Counted from the stretch's first letter, positions 1-11,359 are shown. The stretch is 64,000 nucleotides of DNA from Pegoplata infirma (GCA_963921195.1 OY992537.1:206794581-206858580); one strand, 5' to 3'. The notes: a model not told the origin generated them from the sequence alone. Translations and numbers: made by a program.

Positions 1-1419
1 TTTCTTTTTCTTTGTAAGATTAAGTTAGAAGTGTTAAATTCAGCTTCCACACAATACAACTTAGTAAAATAAGTAATTCCCTTATGTGCAAGTTCTCATA
101 TAAATAATTTTTTTTTTGAAAGACAGACAACATTCTAATAATTTTTAGGATTTCTAGGATAGACAGTTAAATGACCTCAAAAAAAAAACAAAATACAATT
201 CGTGTATGAAAATTTTAAATTTAAAAAAACCAAACAAAAAAATCATAGAATATTTATAGGGGCCATAAAGCAAATTATTTAAAGCATACTTTTGGGCTGA
301 AATATTAAAATTTATATGGATATTTTTGTAACACAGATGAGATGAAGGAATTTAAAGACATTAAAAAATTCATATTATATTAAAAAAAAATAACCTTAAA
401 TTTAAAAAAAAATATTTTGTTTTTAAGTTACTTACTTGTTTTAGAATAAATTGAACCAAAATCTAAAAATAGAAACACATTAAAAACTTTGTTATTTTGT
501 TTAATAAATCAATTTCATTAAAGCAATATTAGTTCTTAAAATAACTTGATTTGGATTTGAATTTGACAAAATATTAGAGTGGTGAGAAAAATGCATTTAG
601 TCAAACTTTCTACGTACCGGGATGGAAAAGTTGGACATGGGAAAAAGAATTTAGAAGAAAGAGAGTGGAAGTAGTTTATAAAATTTTTAATTAAAAATCA
701 TTAGAGTGGGTCGATAAACAACACTTCTCGGATTAAAAAAGTTATACATGAAGAAAACAATACAGAATTTTTTGGAAAATTTTTAAGAGTTTCAAAACTT
801 TTTAATATTATTGTTTGGTATTTCAAATTTAAGGTTAGTTAAATAAAACCTTATGAATATTCATTAAAAAATTTCATAATTTATTCAAACCCTAAATTCG
901 TGGCGGCATTTATCACAAAAGTTCATACCATTAAAAAATGCGCGTAGGTTTTTTGTTTAAATATTGTTTTCATTAAAATTTACGTAAAATAACAAATTAT
1001 CTCATAATGCTCATGTTAAATGATAAACACTTTACTACCAGCTATTTTATATTTTAAGTTGCTCAATCAATAATGTGAAACAAAAAAAAAGACAATATTC
1101 AAATTTAAGGAAAGACAATCAAAATACTTACTACACTGAAAAAAGTTAGTAGAAATTGCCAAAATAATATTTTTAAATCCTGTTAATATACAGTGACTCA
1201 ATGTAATAATGAAACAGCATATATTTGATAGCAGTTCTGTAAAGGAAAAGTTATAAATACTTAACCATATTATTATCAATCGACAATTTTTTTAGAAAGT
1301 ACTCTGTAGGATACTTTCCAAGCTTTAATTTAAGCTTAATAGCATCCAGATTGAGCAAATATTAAATGAGATACGAGGGTCGCACTGGAAAATGATATTA
1401 TTTAATGATATTTTTTAGA
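1..1419. other. AT-rich sequence without a recognisable gene
   Basis: This stretch is strongly AT-rich with many homopolymer runs. No reading frame longer than about 70 codons is present and none resembles a known protein. I see no RNA gene. CACTGAAAAAAG near 1134 resembles the ends of other TA-flanked MITEs in the window, but no partner end is visible. Confidence 0.6.
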
Positions 1420-1994
1420 AAAAAAAACTGTAATGTTAGCAAAAAAAGCTTGTAAACCTACATGAAAATTTGCTGATTTTGAATCCACAATTTTTTTGGT
1501 AAAGTTAGCAAAAATGTGTTGCTAAAAATTAGTTAACTGAAATTTGTTTTATTTCAACTTAGTTCATACATATTTGAGGACCCCATTGGGTTCGGACCCG
1601 ATAGGTCCAGACCTCGATGGGCCTACATTTAGTTGGGTTCCTTAAAAATCGTCATAGTTTTTGATCCAAAATTTGTGTCCGTTTCGCTCTACCTTGCTTA
1701 GTTTTTGAGATACGTAATTTTAGGGGACCACTGCACTGAAAAAAAAGACATAAATAAATTTAAGAAAAAAATGTCTTTGAAAATTTATCATGAATTATCC
1801 TAAAATTTAGTTAAATTTAATTTAAAAATGAGAAATTTTCTTAACTATGAGGAAAAAATTTTAGTTCATTTACTTATAATATTTACCGAGATATGAGCAT
1901 TTTAAAATTTTCGGGAATGCTAACATTTTTGGATCCAAAGTTAGGACCCATCAGGGTCCACACATGTGTAGGGGACCGGCGATACTATGGAGAG
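1420..1994 (-). repeat. Decayed inverted copy of the 889-bp MITE at 16136-17024
   Basis: Two blocks, about 1420-1735 and 1885-1994, match the reverse complement of 16440-17010. They share the string of GGGTTCGGACC-like motifs, the GTTAGCAAAAA end and the TAGTATCGCCGGTCC segment. The copies differ at many positions. About 150 bp in the middle (1736-1885, starting CACTGAAAAAAAAG) is not in the fuller copy and may be a later insertion or a replacement. Confidence 0.7.
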
Positions 1995-2465
1995 TCCAAC
2001 ATGTAAAAAAATTTGACAGGGGCGTTGTTTTAAGGGGGGGGGGGTCGGTGAGCTGGGGTAGCTCCTTGGCCCTTACGGTATATGCTTACAAGCTCATTTT
2101 TGTCTGCTTTTGTGCACATAAGTATTATAGTTTTATAATTATTTAAATTATTTTTTTATCCACGCCCTTAAAAGAGGAGAGGGGCAAAAAAAGCGAAATT
2201 TTTTAGTTCCCTGGGTGCAAGTGAAAAATTAGCATTTTTAAGAGGTTGGTTTTGTTCTTCAAGGGGGAACTTTTTTTTCCCTGGTCCGATTCGGCCCATT
2301 TCCGAACTTAACCTGCCTAGGACCATAAGACATATTTGTGCCAAACTTAAGGGGTCTGCATCGTGTAAACTACATACGGACGGACGGACATCGCTAGAAT
2401 GTCTTAGAATCGATCACTGATCAATAATATATATACTTTATGGGGTCCCCGACCGATATTTGATG
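1995..2465 (+). mobile_element. DINE-1/mini-me-like element, truncated at both ends
   Basis: It aligns by eye with the copies at 26249-26903 and 39149-39793. It has the poly-G tract followed by TCGGTG at about 2034-2049, the CACGCCC and CTGGTCCGA motifs, a GGACGGACGGACAT (GTCY-type) tract and GGGGTCCCCGACCGATATT. It lacks the usual ACAAGTAAGAGTG start and stops about 45 bp short of the usual other end. There it passes directly into a GATGAAAAA simple repeat. The family is known from flies as non-autonomous, probably Helitron-related, so no protein is expected. Confidence 0.75.
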
Positions 2466-3125
2466 AAAAAAAATTTTGATGAAAAAAAGTTTTTGAAGAA
2501 TTTTTTGATGAAAAGAAAAATTTTTTGATGTAAAAAAAAATTGATGAAAACAAAAACATAAAAAAAAAAATTTTGGTGAGAAAAAAATTGATTATAAAAA
2601 ATTTGGTAAAAAAAATTGATGAAAAAAATATGATAAAAAAAAAATTAATGAAAAAAAAAAAATGATAAAAAAAAAAATTAATGAAAAAAAAAAAAATTGA
2701 TAAAAAAACAAAAAAATATGAAAATAAAATTTTGATAAAAAAATAAATTTTTGATGAAAAAAAAAATTGATGAAAAAGAAAATTAATGAAACAAAAAAAA
2801 AATTGATGTAAATAAAATTTGATGAAAAAAAATTGATGAAAAAAAAAAAATTGATAAAAAAAAAATTATGAAAAAATAAGTTTGATGAAAAAAAAAAATT
2901 TTATGAAAAAAAAAATTTTTATGAAAATAAGTTTGATGAAAAAAAAAATTGATGAAAAAAAAAATTTTGATGAAAAAAAAAAATTGATGGGGAAAAAATT
3001 TGATAAAAATTGAAAAAAAAAATTGATGAAAAAAAAAATTTTGATGGAAAAAAAAATTGATGGGGAAAAAATTTGATGACAAAAAAAAAAATTTTGATAA
3101 AAAAATTTTTTTTTTTGTTGAAAAA
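2466..3125. repeat. (TTGATGAAAAAA)n degenerate simple repeat
   Basis: About 660 bp of imperfect units built from GATG plus a run of 6-10 A, sometimes with TTTT before GATG. Unit length drifts between about 10 and 16 bp. It abuts the truncated end of a DINE element on its left and the CACCAGCTGGTG module on its right, the same order as the shorter array at 8846-8919 in inverted orientation. Open frames through it, such as the Phe/His-rich 130-codon frame on the minus strand, are low-complexity artefacts. Confidence 0.85.
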
Positions 3126-3440
3126 TAATTATGTTTCTTTTTATTCACCAGCTGGTGAAAAACGGGTTTATTCACTACGAGGTGATTTGTTTTCCAATTT
3201 ACAAACCCAAGTTATTAAAATTTTTTGTTTTTAGAAAATAAAAATAGTAATTCTTGTTTTCTTTTTCGTTAATTGTTAGCTTATATAGTCAAACTAAGGT
3301 GGCGTCCTGCAACTTTTTAAAAATTAGACCATTATCATGTTAAAAAAAGGTTATTGCAAAAAACTTTATTAAAAAAAAAAAAAATAAAAATTTTTTGAAA
3401 AAAATTTCCGCGAAAAAAAATGTTTGGTGAACAAAAATTT
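3126..3440 (-). repeat. CACCAGCTGGTG module, copy A
   Basis: This segment is the inverted counterpart of 8505-8845. Shared features are the 16-bp perfect palindrome TTCACCAGCTGGTGAA at 3144-3159, the TCACTACGAGGTGA motif, the CTTATATAGTCAAACT stretch and GGCGTCCTGCAACTTTTT. The two copies lie 5.1 kb apart and each is followed by a GATGAAAAA-type array and then a DINE end, so the three parts may have spread as one unit. I do not recognise the family. Confidence 0.75.
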
Positions 3441-3660
3441 ACTTGTTTATTTACCATTTGAATTTTTAGGTTATGTGGAATGTGGCAAAATTTTGGAGGT
3501 TTCCTTACATTTTCGTTTATAACTTTTGAACCACTGAACCGATTTTCGTCAAATGCAATACCAAACTGCATAGGATAACAACAAGTAAATATGCTAAGTC
3601 TCAGTCATACCTTTTTTATACTTTGGCCATGATCACCATTTTAACAGACGGACTTAGCTT
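3441..3660 (+). repeat. Dispersed repeat shared with 12215-12430
   Basis: Both places contain TTTTTAGGTTATGT, then TTCGTTTATAACTTYTGA, a CGCTGAACCGAT-like run, CAAATGCAAWACCAAACTG, and further on a shared ATCGTTAAAT-like tail. Similarity is moderate and gapped. Text of the form 'ACTTTTGAACCACTGAACCGAT' resembles phrases inside DINE-like elements, so this may be an old relative of that family. No coding capacity is evident. Confidence 0.5.
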
Positions 3661-5099
3661 AAATATCGTTTTACGTGGAAAATAACCGGCCATAAATTGA
3701 GATAAATTTGAAAATCTAGGGAAAGCTAAAAATGTAACCACTAAACACAGAATTGTGGCATCTCCGAAAATTAAATAGTCCTTCGTACCGTCAATATTAC
3801 CACAATTCTCCTGTTCTCATTTTTCGAAGTGTATTAACTTACACAAACCCTATCTTAATATAAAATCTTAAAATAATTTTTTAATTTTCAACCAATAGTA
3901 TTTGATTTCTTAAACAGAAAATCTTAACCAATCGAATCATTTGTAATGTTATACTAACACAAGACATTACCACCCGTTGTGTTTTTTAAATTTTAATTAT
4001 TTTAATATCTATCTATGTATTTTGTACATTAAACCTTACGATTTTATTAAATTAATTACAAAACATTAACAAAAATTTTATGTAAGATATAAAGTAGATA
4101 GAGTTTTTCAACCAAAATTGTTTCTATTGCTAGTGTCTGCACCAGTTGTTTTTCAGAGATTTCATTATGATATTGATGCTGTGATAATAAATTAATAAGT
4201 TATGATTTAATTAAAATGTATAAGTATTTTGTTGTATTTAATGAAAACTAATTAATTTTTATGGATTTTAATAGGAAAATTATGAAAATTAAAATTTTAT
4301 ACACATTTTTTTTTTAATCTAGTACAAAAATTCAGTATTCATATTTTTTCTTCAAGTGGACAATAGCCTCAAGCGGGAGGTCGGAACCATGTAATTTCAC
4401 ATGGGAAAGAATAAATCTGAGCATTTTAAAAGTTATTTAAACATTTTTAACATTTTAATAGAAAATTTTGCTACTGTGAAATAACTCACAAAAGTTATAA
4501 GTCCCAATGAAAAAAGGCCCAAGAATAATGAATAAACACCTAACTTTAAAAAAATATAACAACTCACATTACGTCGGAACTGACTTTAACCTCAAGTAGC
4601 AAACACTGTAAATATTTTTCTTGATGGCTAACTACTTTATTTCGACGAAAATCAAAATCATCATCATCTGATTTGAATAAACGTATAACTGAAACTTTGT
4701 GTTTTAATAACTCGAAAAGGAAGCAAAATATCAAAAAATTACTCATGGGCAAACAAAAAATTAAATCGCTCAATCACATTTTTTAAAAGTTTTAATTTCG
4801 AATTGTCAGATTTTCCTTTTGAAAGAAAACATTTTGAAAAAAATAACTTTTTACATACCCAGGAACATTTTTTGGAACAGACTCCTATTACAATAGATTC
4901 TTGAATATATTCTTCTGTAATCACAACAAAATTTTCTATGTAAAATTATTACAAAAAAAAAAAAACTACTTGCTCTAAAAAACGATTGTTTTCGGGACAA
5001 TTTCAAACAAAAATCATTGATTCTGGAATGTTAAGTAGAACCGGTTGCAGGGTAATATGATGCGTTCTGGAACCGATTATTTGGAACGGAAAATTATGC
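3661..5099. other. AT-rich sequence without a recognisable gene
   Basis: Apparently single-copy within the window. Only frames of 60-70 codons occur, with no recognisable domain. I see no splice-consistent exon chain, RNA gene or inverted-repeat element here. Confidence 0.5.
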
Positions 5100-5300
5100 T
5101 GGGTAACTGACTTAATCAGGACAAAAAGGGTAAAAAATTGTACTTTGGTACCTTTTTTATCTCCTTAAATAATGGTTTTAGAAAAATGAAATGAGGATCA
5201 TAGAGCAAAAAAAAAAAAAAATTTAGAAAGTTACGATTCTTAGAGAGTAAAAATGTACCATCTTTGTGATTAAAATTTCAGGAAGATCGCACTTCATCTT
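5100..5300 (+). repeat. Diverged direct copy of 6985-7200, left of the hexamer array
   Basis: Both copies read GGTAC or GGATAC, then CTTTT, a short gap and CCTTAAATAATGG, followed after about 40 bp by a CATMSAGCAAAAAAAA motif and then GAGWSTAAAAAKGTAC. They flank the hairpin and the (AATGTT)n array in direct orientation. Divergence is high, so the duplication is old. Confidence 0.5.
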
Positions 5301-5515
5301 GGGGTACCCATTCAGCGCAGAAGTTTCAACTTTTCTAAGCCAAAGAGCATTTTTTAAAAAAATTGTCAAAAATTCCAATTTGATCATTTAGATTTTAAAT
5401 ATCAGCTTTATAGAATAACGCTTACCTCCAAAAACCTGAGGTGGAAAAATATGCATACATTTGGAGACAGCCCAAAATCAATATTTCGCAATAATATAAA
5501 AAAATTACACTAAAA

Positions 5516-5739
5516 TTGCAAAATAAGATTTTTTTCTTCCTGACTTGGAAAAAAACTACCCATGGATTCCGAAACCGTTAAAGTCAAAAAGTACGAAATT
5601 TTTAAATGGCGTCACGCCATTGGCGTGTGTACCAATCTGAATTTACGATAATTTTAACAAGCAAGTTTCAAGAAAATTTTGTTTGCACTTTTTGTTTTGG
5701 AAATTTTCAAGTCAGGAAGAAAAAAATCCCATTTTGCAA
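5516..5739. repeat. Inverted repeat (hairpin) at the left edge of the hexamer array
   Basis: Arms 5516-5547 and 5708-5739 are reverse complements apart from two or three mismatches. They begin TTGCAAAAT and contain TTTTTTTCTTCCTGACTTG. The loop is about 160 bp and contains a second small palindrome, AATGGCG/CGCCATT, at 5605-5621. The outer end of the right arm (TTTTGCAA) is exactly where the (AATGTT)n array begins. Confidence 0.8.
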
Positions 5740-6948
5740 TGTTAATGTTAATGTTAATGTTAATGTTAATGTTAATGTTAATGTTAATGTTAATGTTAAT
5801 GTTAATGTTAATGTTAATGTTAATGTTAATGTTAATGTTAATGTTAATGTTAATGTTAATGTTAATGTTAATGTTAATGTTAATGTTAATGTTAATGTTA
5901 ATGTTAATGTTAATGTTAATGTTAATGTTAATGTTAATGTTAATGTTAATGTTAATGTTAATGTTAATGTTAATGTTAATGTTAATGTTAATGTTAATGT
6001 TAATGTTAATGTTAATGTTAATGTTAATGTTAATGTTAATGTTAATGTTAATGTTAATGTTAATGTTAATGTTAATGTTAATGTTAATGTTAATGTTAAT
6101 GTTAATGTTAATGTTAATGTTAATGTTAATGTTAATGTTAATGTTAATGTTAATGTTAATGTTAATGTTAATGTTAATGTTAATGTTAATGTTAATGTTA
6201 ATGTTAATGTTAATGTTAATGTTAATGTTAATGTTAATGTTAATGTTAATGTTAATGTTAATGTTAATGTTAATGTTAATGTTAATGTTAATGTTAATGT
6301 TAATGTTAATGTTAATGTTAATGTTAATGTTAATGTTAATGTTAATGTTAATGTTAATGTTAATGTTAATGTTAATGTTAATGTTAATGTTAATGTTAAT
6401 GTTAATGTTAATGTTAATGTTAATGTTAATGTTAATGTTAATGTTAATGTTAATGTTAATGTTAATGTTAATGTTAATGTTAATGTTAATGTTAATGTTA
6501 ATGTTAATGTTAATGTTAATGTTAATGTTAATGTTAATGTTAATGTTAATGTTAATGTTAATGTTAATGTTAATGTTAATGTTAATGTTAATGTTAATGT
6601 TAATGTTAATGTTAATGTTAATGTTAATGTTAATGTTAATGTTAATGTTAATGTTAATGTTAATGTTAATGTTAATGTTAATGTTAATGTTAATGTTAAT
6701 GTTAATGTTAATGTTAATGTTAATGTTAATGTTAATGTTAATGTTAATGTTAATGTTAATGTTAATGTTAATGTTAATGTTAATGTTAATGTTAATGTTA
6801 ATGTTAATGTTAATGTTAATGTTAATGTTAATGTTAATGTTAATGTTAATGTTAATGTTAATGTTAATGTTAATGTTAATGTTAATGTTAATGTTAATGT
6901 TAATGTTAATGTTAATGTTAATGTTAATGTTAATGTTAATGTTAATGT
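5738..6948. repeat. Perfect (AATGTT)n hexanucleotide array, about 200 units
   Basis: About 1,211 bp of uninterrupted six-base repeat, with no substitution visible until the last unit (GTAATGTAATC at 6946-6956). Because six is a multiple of three, it produces long Val-Asn and Met-Leu frames of 423 and 449 codons. These are artefacts: composition is purely repetitive and the frames begin in ordinary AT-rich DNA. The lack of variants implies very recent expansion, ongoing homogenisation or a consensus artefact. Confidence 0.97.
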
Positions 6949-6984
6949 AATGTAATCAAAACAAAATATTCTGAAAAAAGACTT

Positions 6985-7200
6985 AGGAATTTCTGATTTT
7001 ATGAAAGTTTGTACTTGGATACTTTTGCGATTTCCTTAAATAATGGCATTATACATTTGGAATCTAGGATTTTGAATCTACGATCATCCAGCAAAAAAAA
7101 AACATTCTGAAATTAGCAGTTTATGTTAATTTTAATTCCTAGAGTCTAAAAAGGTACTACTACTTTTTTATAAAAATTGAGTTCGAAATCTCAGAATCGC
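6985..7200 (+). repeat. Diverged direct copy of 5100-5300, right of the hexamer array
   Basis: Partner of the copy on the other side of the array. It shares CCTTAAATAATGG and the following AGCAAAAAAAA and GTACTA-like motifs, with one extra stretch of about 40 bp. Confidence 0.5.
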
Positions 7201-8504
7201 TACTTAAAAAATTTTTCCAAAAAGTTTCCATAAAGTTTATTATTGATCCATGATCGATAGAATTTAGTACAATAGGCAAAATAAAAGAATTGGTTAGCAT
7301 TTACCGCGAGAGTAAAGGTGTCAACCACGCCAAGGTGGCTCCACTCCTATAAAAAAGGCTTTTTTTAACATATGCGGCATTTATCACTCTCACTTTTTTG
7401 TTATAAAACTGCCCTTCAATCGCTTTAAAATGGCATCAGCATACCGTTGTTACCATTTGGAACACTGGAAGAGTATTTAACTGTGATGCTTTTCCAGCAC
7501 ATAATCGACCATATAAAATACTTTGACAGTCCTTTACCAACCGTATTTTTCGTACTGAGCTGCTTTGTACAAAATTCTACTCTTAATAACTATTTGTAAT
7601 CGAAATCATGACATAATTTTAATTCTTTTATACTGTATGTCACTTTCCTTGATATATGAAATCATACTCTATTAAATTTATCCTTTTTTTATTTTTTTCA
7701 CCTTTGAACTAATTTATTTATCCAATTTCCAAGTAACATCTGTTGCGGTTTTACTAGTTTTATTTTTTTCAGTAATACAAAAAAAAAAAAAACAAATAAC
7801 AAAAAACTACAAACACTCATATTAGCGGTTAATTTATTTATATTTTAAATTCATTGTTTTTAATGTTTTATTAACCAACATTTATCAAATTAATTTTTGT
7901 TAGCCGCCAGCATTTTTAAAAAATATATTTATTGAACCACTAGAAACAAAACAGCGAAAAAAAGGCCCTCAACACTTTAAACAAAAGAGATGAAATTACA
8001 AAAGTTAAAGCAAAATAAATGGCAGAGGTGAAATTTGTGGTGCGCTACTTAGGGGAAAATATTCAATGCAATAGTGTTTGAAAACAAAATATTAAAGACT
8101 TTTAAATCGGCCTTGCCAAATATATTGATAACCACCACAATGTAAAACGACTATTTATCGACGCATATCATAACAATGTGGTGGCTGTATCGTCTAAGGT
8201 GCCGGTCAGACTGTGTTGATAATGTTATGAATGTTACAAATGTCCGTGCTTTGAATCTAAGCTGGGGTAAGGATGTTAATATAACTGCCGATATATGAAA
8301 AACAATTACCTATTAACAAAACAAACCGGCATTTAAAATCATACTGATGATAACACTATAACTGTATCGTTTAAAACTGGTATGAACCAGAAAATTTCTA
8401 TAATTTTTAGAAATTTAGTTTTCTTTTGAATTTTTTTAACTTAAACACTTGTAATAAATAAAATTAAACCCCGTGATCATTCTGTACTAACAGAAAAACA
8501 TTCA
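7201..8504. other. Single-copy-looking AT-rich DNA, less repetitive at 7290-7570 and 8020-8290
   Basis: These two sub-stretches are less AT-rich than the surroundings and have no homopolymer arrays. No frame over 60 codons is recognisable and no exon is supported. Confidence 0.4.
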
Positions 8505-8845
8505 AAAAAATGTTTGGTGAAAAAAATTTTTAGGTGAAAAAAATTTTGATGAAAAAAAAATTTATGGTGAAAATTTTTTTTGTAATTTTTGTATGAATCT
8601 TTTTTTGACATGATAATGTTTTTAGGCTGGTGTCTAATTTTAAAAAAGTTGCAGGACGCCACCTCAGTTTGACTATATAAGTTAAAAATTAACGAAAAAG
8701 AAAATAAGAATTACTATTTTCATTTTCTTAAAACCAAAAATTTTAGTAATTTGGGCTTGTAACTTGGATAATAATTCACCTCGTGGTGAATAAAACTGTT
8801 TTTCACCAGCTGGTACATTAAAAGTAACATAATTATTTTTCAACA
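8505..8845 (+). repeat. CACCAGCTGGTG module, copy B
   Basis: Inverted counterpart of 3126-3440. In order it has the ATGTTTGGTGAAAAAAA edge, GTTGCAGGACGCC, GTTTGACTATATAAGTT, CACCTCGTGGTGAA and CACCAGCTGGT. The palindrome is broken at its right end here (GGTACA instead of GGTGAA). Confidence 0.75.
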
Positions 8846-8919
8846 AACATTTTTTTTCATAAAATTTTTTTTTTTCATCAAATTTTTTTTTTTTATCAAA
8901 CTTTTTTTTCATCATTTTT
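8846..8919. repeat. Short (TTTTTTTCATCAAA)n simple repeat
   Basis: Three or four imperfect units between the CACCAGCTGGTG module and a DINE end. It is the much shorter equivalent of the 660-bp array in copy A. Confidence 0.7.
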
Positions 8920-9900
8920 ATACCCTCCACTCTAGTGATAGAGGGTATATATAAGTTTGTCATTCTGTTTGTAATACATCGAAATATTGGTCTAGGACCC
9001 CATAAAGTATATATATTCATGATCCTCGATCGATTTTAAGTCGAACTAGCGATGTCCGACCGTCCGTCCGTCCGTCTGTCCGTCTGTCCGTAGAAAATAC
9101 GCTAACTTTTGAAAGACTTTACAGAGGCTACTGAAGTTTGGCATATATGTTGGTCATTTACCTGGTCAGGTTGGTATTGCAATCCAGCCAAATCGGTCCA
9201 CTAGTTCAAAAGTTATGAGCAAAAGAGTAAATTTCGGCAAGGGTGTTTCGCGAATTTAAGAGATAAAAACACGATAACTTTCGAAAGACAATAATAAGAC
9301 TGCTGAAGCTTAACATGTATCTTTATCGTTCCCCAGGTCTGTTTGGTATTAAGTTTCAGCTCAATCGGTCCAGTGGTTCAAAAGTTATAAGCAAAACCCT
9401 GAATTTCAGATTAGTCTCATCTTAAATTACACGTGTTTAACAAGTTTTAAAAGCATTGGTGGTAACTTAACAATGCTTATCAAACTTGTTTAGTTTTAAA
9501 GCAATGCTTTTTAAACTTGTTTAGTTTTAAAAGCATTGGTTACTTAAAAATTACTGTCAAAAAAATTTTACACTCAAAAAAAATTTTACACAAAAAAAAA
9601 ATTAGTTTTTTTTTTTAAAAAATACAATATTTTGTGTACATACGTACGTGCATTCACTCAGAAATATTTTTACAGTAAAAACAACATTACACTCGAAAAA
9701 AAGTTTTACACTCAAAAAAAAAATTAGTAATATTTCTTTTTTTTAAATGACAAAACATAGTTTTTACTCAAAATAAAATATTTCTAATCAAAATTGTTAA
9801 TTTTTTCACGTTAAAAAATGTAATATCCTTGAAAAAAATGCATTGTGGAGGGTATTCATAGATTCGGCAAAGTCGAATTTAACTTTTCTACTTGTTTTTT
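8920..9900 (-). mobile_element. DINE-1/mini-me-like element, essentially full length
   Basis: It begins ATACCCTCCACTCTAGTGAT with a self-complementary GAGGGTATAT, followed by CATCGAAATATTGGTC. A GTCY tract (CCGTCCGTCCGTCTGTC) lies at about 9060-9090. It ends with TGGAGGGTAT, ATTCGGCAAAGTCGAAT and CTACTTGTTTTTT. Almost the same element lies at 48131-49166 in the same orientation. Minus strand here means that ACAAGTA would be the first end. An internal segment of CAAGTTTTAAAAGCAT and its reverse complement (9430-9540) can fold. No coding capacity. Confidence 0.85.
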
Positions 9901-10340
9901 ATCAATTTTTTTTTTTTTTCATAAATGTTTTTTTCATAAAATTTTTTTTCATCAAATTTTTTTCATCAATTTTATTTTTTTCATTAATTTTTTTCATCAA
10001 TTTTTTTTTTCATCAATTTTTTTTTGCATCAATTTTTTTATAAATTTTTTTTTCATCAATTTTTTTTTTCATCAATTTTTTTTTTTCATGAAATTTTTTT
10101 TTCATCAATTTTTTTTTTCATTATTTTTTTTTTTCATCAAGTTTTTTTTTCATCAAAATTTTTTTTCATAAATTTTTTTGTATCATATTGTTTTCATCAA
10201 TTTTTTTCATAAAATTTTTTTATCACATTTTTTATTATCAATTTTTTTCTCTCCAAAAAAATTTTTTTTTCATCAATTTTTTTTACATCAAAAAATTTTT
10301 CTTTTCATCAAAAACTTTTTTTCGTTTTTTGGGTTCATTA
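9901..10340. repeat. (CATCAATTTTTTTT)n degenerate simple repeat between two DINE elements
   Basis: About 440 bp of T runs broken by CATCAA, CATAAA or CATTAA, the complement of the array at 2466-3125. It fills the whole gap between the ACTTGTTTTTT end of one DINE and the ATACCCTACACC end of the next. The Phe/Ser/His-rich frames crossing it are not genes. Confidence 0.85.
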
Positions 10341-11066
10341 AATTTTTATACCCTACACCACACTGTGGTACATGGTATAATGAGTTTGTGCTGATGTTTG
10401 TAACTACACGAAATATTGGTCCTAGACCCACCTTTAAGTATACCGATCGACTCATAATCACTTTTTGAGTCGATTTAGCGATGTCCGTCCATCTGTCTGT
10501 CTGTCCATGTGAACGGTGTAAACACGATACAGGTCGCAATTTTTATTCAATTGACTAGAAATTTGAAACTTAAGCCTTTCTTGGCCCAAGGACAAAGCCT
10601 ATTGAAATTGGAAATTTAGCAGGTAAACGTGTTTTGTCGTCGCAAATCATCATTCCAAATTTTAAAGAAATCGGACCATTTCTTCTTGTAGACCCCATAC
10701 AAACCACCTTCCCGATTTTTACATAAATCTCTAAAATTTCATGAAAATAGAAAATATTTAATTAAAATTTTGTTTGTGTATGTTAAACGCGTACTTAAAT
10801 CTGATAGTCATCGGACCAGTATTGGACTTAGGCCCCTTTTGAAAATTTCGCCCGATATTCAGTTAAAGCGGTTTATTGTCAACAAATAGAAGCCCATTTC
10901 ACTCAAATTTGATTTGTGAGTGTTTTTTACACTTATTAAAAATTTGACAAAATATGTATCTAATCGGTCCATAGGACCCATTTTCCGGGGCCAATTTTCG
11001 GAAAACTCTGGTGTAGGGTATTATATGGTCGGTCTTGACCGACTGTAATTTTCTTACTTGTTTTTA
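10341..11066 (-). mobile_element. DINE-1-like element, second subfamily
   Basis: Ends are ATACCCTACACC at 10348 and GTGTAGGGTAT plus GGTCGGTCTTGACCGAC plus TTACTTGTTTTT at 11011-11066. A GTCY tract (GTCCGTCCATCTGTCTGTC) lies at about 10484-10506. The body (GAAATTTGAAACTTA, AAACGTGTTTTGT, CCCATACAAACCACC) differs from the ATACCCTCCA subfamily and matches a fragment at 49345-49580. It folds at its right end through the GGTCGGTC/GACCGACT hairpin. Confidence 0.85.
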
Positions 11067-11084
11067 ACATAATTTCGTTTTTTG

Positions 11085-11345
11085 TGAAAAAAAAACAATT
11101 TTTTTTTAACAAAACTACTTTTTCACCAAGTCTAAGCTTTTCGCATAAAAATTTTCCATTTGTTTATCAAATGTACACAAAACAAGTGAGAGTGGTATAT
11201 TCTTTGGTGCCGAATCTTTTATACTCTCCAAAATGTAAAAACACTTTTTTGCACCTATTTCTGCACTCACCTACGATATATGCAGCTCTTTTGGTTTTTT
11301 AATGGGGTCCTCGACTGATATTTCAATTCGTTTTGCATGGAATAG
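11085..11345 (+). mobile_element. DINE-like fragment preceded by a dispersed repeat
   Basis: 11090-11180 is the inverted counterpart of 25446-25578, sharing ACTACTTTTTCACCAAGTCTAA and ATTTGTTTATCAAATGTACA-like stretches. From 11180 the ACAAGTGAGAGTG start, GGTGCCGAATCTTTTATACTC and GGGGTCCTCGACTGATATTTC are recognisable DINE phrases, but the body between them is mostly deleted. Confidence 0.6.
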
Positions 11346-11359
11346 CAAAGTAATGTAAC

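Noticed and set aside
2783..3175. 130-codon Phe/His/Ile-rich frame on the minus strand, and similar frames at 9843-10394
   Set aside because: Translations of the GATGAAAAA/CATCATTTTT simple repeats, not proteins.
5606..6955. Long open frames of Val-Asn and Met-Leu dipeptides (423 and 449 codons)
   Set aside because: They arise only because a six-base repeat has no stop in two frames. There is no coding signal outside the array.
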